Translations under genes and position numbers: made by a program
From: Chrysomallon squamiferum
Taxonomy: Eukaryota > Mollusca > Gastropoda > Neomphalida > Peltospiridae
Reading direction: 5' to 3'
NCBI GenBank assembly: GCA_012295275.1
Contig: CM022671.1
Coordinates: 22,706,322-22,770,321, forward strand
Length of the DNA stretch: 64,000 bases
Notes under the pieces: model-generated
Database searches by the model: none
Told to the model about the DNA's origin: nothing
Seen by the model: the letters and a program-made list of their open reading frames with translations, nothing else
Shown here: one piece after another, positions 56,572 to 64,000 of the stretch
How the letters are laid out: every line of letters begins with the position of its first letter
Position numbering within the stretch: position 1 is the first letter of the stretch

Positions 56572-56911
56572 GTTTAATTATTATTATTGTTATTTAATTA
56601 TTATTATTATTATTTAATTATTATTATTATTATTATTATTATTTAATTATTATTATTATTATTATTATTGTTATTGTTACTGTTACTGTTACTGTTACTG
56701 TTACTGTTACTGTTACTGTTTTTATGTTTTTATTTTTGGTTTACAGGAGCAGGAAGACATGGCACTGAAGATAGCGCAGATGATAATCAGTGATGTGACG
56801 ACGATGACGCAGACAGGAGATGCCTGTGCTGCTCTCTTCTCATCCACAGAGGACTCGAAGCAGGACATATCACCCTCGTCTCAGGAACAGCCTGAAACCT
56901 CGCACTCATGA
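48796..56911 (+). CDS. AKAP10: A-kinase anchoring protein 10 (D-AKAP2), 14 exons, complete
   Basis: AKAP10 tethers PKA regulatory subunits and has two RGS domains that bind Rab GTPases in mammals (family knowledge). Exons: 48796-48817, 49351-49476, 49993-50061, 50591-51364, 51695-51793, 52265-52349, 52733-52856, 53242-53378, 54033-54177, 54701-54815, 55314-55503, 55969-56051, 56454-56494, 56747-56911. Every border is GT/AG and all phases join, giving 724 residues and a TGA; human is 662. The start MPFFRRKG matches the human MSFFRRK opening. RGS1 begins at about residue 90 (LSKTLQEILHD, EHLLKFWLDAESFQA). It is interrupted by a serine-rich insert (about 130-330) and resumes at IFSKYISPDA and RRICREDGEVDP. 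RGS2 spans about 410-560 (LLQFWLAADNFQQHL, QNDAMILYDKYFSLQAT, ICREGGPLPDCF). GQFISEFDPEPD precedes the PKA-binding helix at about 674-690 (MALKIAQMIISDV). No defects were found. Confidence 0.96.
50591..51364 (+). CDS. AKAP10: AKAP10 exon 4: first half of RGS1 and long serine-rich insert
   Basis: The largest exon of the gene (774 nt). After a short linker it gives the first RGS helices (LSKTLQEILHD to LDAESFQA), then about 200 residues rich in Ser, Glu, Asp and Asn, including a run of serines encoded by AGT repeats (about 51040-51054). It ends PEELQERLRK. The insert splits RGS1, as known for AKAP10, but looks longer than the mammalian one. It is presumably disordered. Confidence 0.93.
56535..56720 (+). 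repeat. (TTA)n array followed by (TTACTG)n hexamer array
   Basis: In the last AKAP10 intron, interrupted ATT repeats (about 56535-56670) run into about seven TTACTG units (about 56677-56720). The array ends 26 bp before the terminal exon at 56747, so it occupies most of the acceptor region. Confidence 0.9.
56747..56911 (+). CDS. AKAP10: AKAP10 terminal exon: PKA-anchoring helix and divergent tail
   Basis: Opens with EQEDMALKIAQMIISDVTTM, an amphipathic helix matching the mammalian dual-specificity anchoring helix (AWKIAKMIVSDIM): the alternating Ile/Met/Ala/Val face is kept. After it come about 33 polar, acidic residues ending ETSHS, then TGA. The mammalian C-terminal PDZ ligand (STKL) is absent, since the final residue here is serine. 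Confidence 0.92.
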   Translation, partial: EQEDMALKIAQMIISDVTTMTQTGDACAALFSSTEDSKQDISPSSQEQPETSHS

Positions 56912-56980
56912 CATCACAACATTCATTAATCAGGTGTCTGTTGTCTGCGTGCCTTTAGAGAAATAAATAAATAAAAAAAA

Positions 56981-57011
<31 letters not shown>

Positions 57012-60000
57012 AAAAAAAACCCCAAAGAAACATACAAATAAGTAATAAATAAATAAATAGTAATTTACCATTCACTACATATCTTTGTATTGTTAATCTA
57101 AATAATATTACTACATAATTCTTATTTTAAAAACATTTAAAATAAAACAGTCATGTGGATTTTCCTAGTGTTTGAAGACACTGACTGGAATGTATATGAT
57201 ATGATTTGGTTATATATCTGACAATATATTTTATCTCGTGCCATTTTGAGTTAAAGCAACATCTCACACATTAATCATCTTTAGAAATATTAAGAAATAT
57301 CTTTAGAAATGTTTGAAAGCATTATCTTCCAGTGTCAGCAAATCTTGTCTACAGTTGTATCTATTATAATTTTTTTATTTTCGTCAATTTGAATAATTTA
57401 TTCTATTTTGTTTTCTTCAGGTGAAAACTAAAATGGTGCCATATGTTAAATTATTATTAGTCTTCCAGTGATTAGATCCAAATACCTGTATAAAAACAGT
57501 CTGTGATTGAGATGACTCAGTTCTAGTAGGTCAGCTCACTTACAGCTTGAGATCCAGCCGAGTGATTATCAGAGAACCAAAACCCGGCTCGAAAACGTCC
57601 TCAGTAAATGTCTACAGTGTCTGAAGATTGTTCCCAGCAAATGAGTATGTAATCTGACCAGTGCTTGTAAAGCTGTCAAAAGACAAATGTAGTTAGTCCA
57701 TGATGTTAGTGAAAATGTTTTGAGACTAGATGTTAAAGGTTGTATAAGTATAGACCCCCGATTTAAAAAAAAAAAAAAAAAAAATAGATCAATATATATA
57801 TATGTACATGATATGACTTCCTCCATAAACTGCCAAAATGATTTATAAATAATACTCATTAATTATTGCAGAATTGCATTGTTGAATAGAATTTGTTAAT
57901 TGAAAATATACTTAATGTTGTTAATTTGATTAAGTTTGCAGTTAGAACTCGTGATGTAATTTTTGAGGCATTTAACATGTAATTATATTGTTATTTTTTA
58001 AAATGAAATTTAAATCTTAAGTTAATGTGAGAAAATGAACATATTAAATGTCCTTTCCTTTTGTTTAGTTTTTGTAGATTAATAATTGTTGCTGTGTTAG
58101 ATATAATTTATAGAATGTTATTGCTGATAGTAAAATTAAACAGAGAATGTTGTTCACATATGTTGGGTACATATCTAACCTGTATTAGTCTTAACAGTTT
58201 ATAAAATGAAATCCGGTCAACAATTTGTTCACTGTTGCATGTTTTCATTGACCTCACCAGTCTGTGTGAAGCTATCCCAGTTTGCAGTGCAGCTAGAAGT
58301 AGAGAAGAATATTTCAATAGATCATCAAATTCCTTCCACCATAAATAAACATCACACTCATAGTCAGTTATCTGATAAAACTGCATACATAATGAAGATT
58401 ACCTGCATTTAAAACTGTAATTAATGAGTATAAAATGAAGATTATTATCTTCAGTTCAAATCTTGAGTTTTGTCTTATAAAATCTGTTTAGGTTGGCTTT
58501 TTATTTGTGATGTTTTAGTAAGACAAAATGGCGGATTTACAAATATAATGTCGAGGAAGTGAACAGCATGATGCAACACTGAAAGAAACAGTTCAAATAA
58601 CTTCTTTCTCAGTGGTCTGTGATATTTATTTAATATCTTAGATAATACTAGATTACATTATTTTGTGAACTATGAACAAATGTTTCTGTTAATAGTAGTA
58701 AATAGTTGCTGACGTAGTTAGATATTTTCATTAAACTAAAACATAATCGCTGAAATGCATTCTTTTGGCCTTTGAGTTTGAGTATTAATTAAAATTAAAT
58801 TGTTAACAGGATTTCAGTTTTTACTGGATTTCAGAATTGATGCAAATATTGTTAAGTATTGTGAATTTATTTAAGTTAACTGAAGGTTTAACGGTTATTT
58901 TGTGTTTTTGTTTTTTGCACAGAATCAAAAGAATGAAAGCAAAACAGAAAATTACTAAGTCTTGTGCTGAGTGTGTTAAGACTTGTACTGTTTTAAAACA
59001 TCAGCAGGCTTATTTAATGAGAAAATTATTGAAAACAAAAATATATTACAGATAATGTTTCAACCAGTAGATGTGAGCTTGAATTATTATTAAACAAAAT
59101 TTTATTATTAATATTAATAAATAAAAATATTACTTTTATTAACATTTTCAAATAAAATCTTATTATTATTATTATTATCATCAGCTTTATCAAACACAAT
59201 TTTCTTGTTGACTTATGCAAATTTTCTGTTCAATTTGAGTTTTTTTATTTCATTTTTAGTTGTTTTTTATGTGTTTAGAAAAAAATCACAAGCACAGTAT
59301 ACTTTCTATTATAGTGAACATTAAAACAAAAAAATTTACTTTTTTTTCTAATCTCATTTTTTATTGGCAGAAAAAAGTTTTTTAATAATATAAATACTTG
59401 TTTGTTGTATTGTAATTGGAATAGTTTGTTTTATAATTACAGAATTTAATTTTCCCATGCTCAAAACCTTAATTATCTCTTCATCAGTGTTAATTTTTTT
59501 TATAATTAAAATAGACAGTTTAATGGTGCTAAATAGTTCTCTGAGAACTGACAGACAAAACCAGCTTTACGTATAAACATAGACTCAAGTTATACCTAGC
59601 TATTTCACAGTATTTTGTAATGGGTGTGGTCTGATAAGAAATATTTTTAATCAGTTTATTTTTTCAGTTTTAAAGCCTTTGCTTTTTTCTTACAGAAAAT
59701 AAACTTGTTAGGAAAATTCCATCAACAAGTCCTGAGCAACAAACCTGAATAGGCATAAATAACTTATATATCTTTTTGAATGTATGTAAAGTATATATAA
59801 AATATGTAAAATATTCTTAAATAAACAACTGTCTCAGTTTCACTGTCTAGGCCTACTCTTAATTTTGATGTATGAACATTCAACACTATTTACAGAATTA
59901 AAAATTTTTCCAAATACTTCAACATTTTCTTTCCTCTATTATAGCTTGATATAATATGTTCAGTTCAGCAGGCTACCAAAGATTTTAATAGATTGTAAGA

Positions 60001-62259
60001 ATTAGAAATTACATGAATTTCATTTGTATCTGAAGCTTTTTAAAAATTATTATTATTATTATTATTATTATGATCATCCTTACATACAAATTGATTTATA
60101 CTTTAATAATATGATCTCTTAATTGTTACGTGCCTTTGGTTACTGTCTTTGTATCTGGATAAATGACAAATGATAGTTGTGTATGCATAATGCATTTTGT
60201 CAGTTCAGTATTTTCTTTAGTGTATTAGTAACTAAAACTCCCAAAACTGAAGAAATTAAGAAAAATATTATTTAATTATGCCTGTTTATGTAGATACGTT
60301 GGATGTATTTCTTTAAAATAATTTTTCTCAAATTTTGTTAAAAAATCCAGCAAGGAAATTATTTTATTGCGACTATGGCTGGTATAGATGGTCTAACTAT
60401 AACTGAACAAATTAGAATTTATTAAATAAATTTGGTCTTTAATTTTTTAATTTAGTATTATTATTATTTTTAAAAAGGTTGAAACATGATGAATAAGTTT
60501 ATTATTAATGAGGAAAAAAAATATAATCAAAATATGTATAAATCATCTTCAGCATTTTTAAAAAAATGTTTAAATCAACTTTGTTTAATCTTATTAGTTA
60601 TTACCTGGAATGAATCACAGTTCTTTACTTAACTGTCATAGATTTAAAGTTCTTAACTGTGGACTTTGATGGACTAAATATCGAGCAGATGAAGGCATGG
60701 GAAATTGCCAGATTTAAAGTGAATGGATTCCATCAGTCTCTGTTCTAAATGTTGTTTAACAATCAACTCCCTGTGTGTTGTTTAGCTATTACTGTTTTTG
60801 TTAAATAGTTAAAAACATATTTTGAAATTGTTATCTATCATAGAAAGTAACTGAACATTCTCACTGCACTAATGATTTGCTTATATATAATAATTTATTA
60901 TAATATTACTTATGATACTATTAGAAATATATAATTTAAGATATTTAGATATTTCTGCACTCACTGATGTAAGGTGATTAATCTTTAATAGTGCATTTGT
61001 CTTTACTTTTAATCTTTTTTTTTTATTCTTTTATGTTTCTAAAAATATTTTCAGATGGTCAAGATACTGTAATAAGTCATGTTTTTAATATTAAAATTAG
61101 ACATAAAGATGTGTTCATGAAATGTTTTTGTAATGTTTGAGTTTTTTTCCATATTTTTTGGAAACTTGATTACTTAAATTTGTCCTAAATTATGTTTCAT
61201 ATCATCCATCATTTTTTATTTATTTTTATTTTTTTTATATTTAAATAGTTAAAAAAAAAGTTAAAATAAAAATTAATGTTACTGTTATTGTTATTATTAT
61301 TATTATTTATTAATTTATTTATTTATTTTGTTTCTATTTACCAAACTTTGAAATTAAATGATATCCACTGTTTTCAATTAATTTCATTCTGTGATATTGT
61401 GATACTTTTGTTGCATATTATCTTTTGTAAATGTTAGTCTTACAGAGCTCACAGTATTTTTTGTGTTTAAAATTAATTAACAAAAATAATAAAAAAGTAA
61501 ACAATAAATAAATAAATAAATATATATATATATATATAAAAAAATAAAAAAAAAATAAAAAACATCTTAGCAAGTTACCATTCTTTCTATTACTATAGTG
61601 CTCCTCAAAAGATATATGAATATTTATTATATTTTTTTAATTTTAAATATGACATTTGGATGCATATAAAAAATGTGAGTAAATTTCTAACTTTAGTTAT
61701 TCTTAAGTGTTTCTAATATATAGGATTTTATAAACATAAAAAAACACACCTGATATACATATAAATATATATATATATAAATATATACAACATAAAAAAT
61801 GTATTTTATAGATAAAGTATAAAACTAAATAATAATTTATGTTCCTGTGATATGTTTGTTCTAAATGTTCATTTAGATATAAGGGTAAAATACTTTTCTT
61901 CTTGTTTTTAATTTTAGATTTTTTTTTTTTTTTTAAATAAATTGAAAAAGTGAAACACTTATTTTCAACCATCCATCCATCCATCCATTATTTGTAACCA
62001 ATCTTAGATTTTAGATGTTTTGTCTATTTATGTTTGCAATTATTCACAATCACTATTTATGTTTGCAATTATTCACAATCACCATTAACTTAGTATTGCA
62101 AAATATTCTTGCAGAAAGAATTTTGGTTCCAAATTACTGTTGAACAGATCAATGTCGACATATATATCATTATTTATTTTAAAGTTAATATTTCTAAAGA
62201 TATTTTTATAAATCTCTCACCAGGAATTAATATTGGTAAGCAGATCATAGTAATATTTT

Positions 62260-62296
<37 letters not shown>

Positions 62297-64000
62297 AGAA
62301 ATAAATGTTTACATTAAGAATGTAGAATCTTACAAAGATTAGTTTGATTGTTTCTGGAATATAAAACTATTATCTTAATTCACCATTTGTCTAATTGCAA
62401 CATTAATAGCTGTGTCACTCAACTGCATAGTGTTATAACAAAATATTTTTGAAAATGTCTTGTAAATATATTATCAGATAATTTGTACATTAGGCATATC
62501 ATCTGAAATTGGTACATAATTATGTGACTTTTATTTTGTATGTTTATTGTTATTACTGAAGCATGACTTAAGAATGTACAGATATTTTTTGCAATTTATC
62601 ATTAACACATCACATAATTAACATGCACATTGTCACGCAGACTTTTGTACATAAACCCTACTAATGCTGGTGGAAAGTACTACAGCTATGCAGGTTAAGA
62701 AAATCTTTAAATGTCTCTCTGCAAATTTATTTGGTATTGACAGTATTAATAAATATTATAAATAATAATTATGTTAGTAATAATAATAATAATAATAATA
62801 ATAATTTTTCTGCATTTTTGAGCAGTGTAAAAACTGCTGTGGATACTGTGCATTATTCCAAAATACTTTTTTTTTTTTGTCTAATGATAATTTTATAAAT
62901 TCCATGAATTGTGCATCTGTATATATTGTGTATTTACAAATGGCCCAAAATACAAACACACATATACAAATGCATAATTCACAAATGTCTATCACAAACA
63001 CTGACCAACACACGCACATACATCCCAGTTTTGTTTTGTTTCTTGTTGACATCAATTTTTGATTTTATTCCAGTTGATGTATGAACAGTTAATGTTGTTA
63101 AGCAGAGTTGTTTGTTGTTTTGTAAATAATGGTCACAAGAGAAGTTGTATTTTAGAGAAAAATCTAATTCTTTTTGTGATGATTTTCACAACTTGCCAGA
63201 ACAGCAATAAACAGTGTATATGTATATGTACATTTTAGATGAAATAAATGTCTGTTTGTATATTTCGTAAATCAAAATCAGAGTAAAATTTTAAGAGAAA
63301 AACCAGCCAATGTTTTGTGTTTTTGTTTTTGTTTTGTGAACGAAGATGAAAGAAGGGATAATACAGCATTTAAATTTTAAATTTAGATGCTCAACTTAAT
63401 AATAAAAAAAGTGTTCCTTTTTTTTTTTTTTAATGTGATAAATGCATTTTTATTTTTATTATTGTTTTATTTTTTTACTTATTTAAATTGTTGCTATGAA
63501 ATTTTTATTTTTATTACTTTGAAAAACTTTTATTTTTTTTACATTCCATGTGAATTATAATGGAATATAAAATTTTAATAAAGTTTTTAAAATAAATCCA
63601 CTGTTTACATGGGTACGTAGATAGTTAAACATGTAAATCCCAATCTATATACATGACATCTTGCATCATAATCCTAAATCTATAATGTCCAGATCTCAAA
63701 CTTGATCCTAAACTATAAAAAATATAGCTTTACATGATATAATATGAAAAGCAATGCACCAATAATTCAGTTGTTTATAAAAATTATTTTAATGCTGAAA
63801 TTTATATAATAATTCTCAGTCAGTATAGTATATAACACAGATAAGACTGACAATTGTTAATGAATGGCAGCTTTGGTGCCAGGTTGTAATAAATAAATAA
63901 ATAAATAAAACAAAAAACCAGGTTATTTATTTCAGTACATTTTATTGAAAAAGAAAGAAAAAATATCAAAAGTAAAACATTCAAAGGTATAAAATAAATA
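56912..64000 (+). other. AKAP10 3' UTR and downstream non-coding DNA
   Basis: No exon or RNA gene recognised in the last 7 kb. The part up to roughly 58.4 kb has mixed composition with several AATAAA signals and is likely 3' UTR. The rest is AT-rich with poly-A/T and trinucleotide runs, for example 62266-62294 and 62778-62804. Short open frames such as 58108-58386 (minus) and 58837-59055 (plus) show no family motifs. Confidence 0.6.

Noticed and set aside
56677-56720. Interstitial telomere-like repeat
   Set aside because: The unit is TTACTG, not TTAGGG or TTAGG; it is a simple hexamer microsatellite in an intron.
58108-58386. 92-codon minus-strand frame downstream of AKAP10
   Set aside because: No recognisable motif, and both strands are open at similar length; probably chance within the AKAP10 3' UTR.

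Overview
The window is eukaryotic: protein-coding sequence is cut into short exons with GT/AG borders, set in very AT-rich introns full of poly-A tracts and microsatellites. The encoded proteins are animal proteins. The neurofibromin N-terminus begins MATQKPGEW, closer to the Drosophila than to the vertebrate form. An intronless Mnn9/Anp1-type (GT62) glycosyltransferase is also present. Together with the repeat-rich introns this suggests an invertebrate, most likely a lophotrochozoan such as a mollusc. That placement is inference, not proof.

Layout. (1) 917-25394, minus strand: the 5' part of NF1 (neurofibromin, a Ras GTPase-activating protein), 30 recognisable exons from the start codon into the GAP-related domain including the arginine-finger exon. 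The rest of the gene lies beyond the left edge. (2) 25395-26300: a compact, relatively GC-rich head-to-head promoter region carrying a CRE palindrome, an NRF-1-like site and a YY1-like site. (3) 26301-35674, plus strand: a complete spinster-type MFS transporter (SPNS1-like) of 11 exons, with what looks like a second, mutually exclusive terminal exon. (4) 40829-41995, minus strand: a single-exon type II membrane glycosyltransferase of the Anp1/Mnn9/Van1 family. (5) 41996-48795: gene-poor DNA with a 29-bp minisatellite and several AT/trinucleotide arrays. (6) 48796-56911, plus strand: a complete AKAP10 (D-AKAP2) gene, 14 exons and 724 residues, with two RGS domains and a C-terminal PKA-binding helix. 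(7) 56912-64000: 3' UTR and intergenic sequence without a recognisable gene.

The genes do not form a pathway or cluster. NF1 and AKAP10 both concern Ras/cAMP-PKA signalling, but nothing shows that their proximity matters. The observations most worth checking are an extra in-frame 105-nt candidate exon in NF1, a conserved segment of about 65-70 residues absent from the NF1 exon series, a one-base frameshift in NF1 exon 13, two alternative C-terminal exons in the spinster gene, and the fungal-type glycosyltransferase. All exon borders were read by eye from splice consensus, phase continuity and remembered homologous proteins. No alignment was run.
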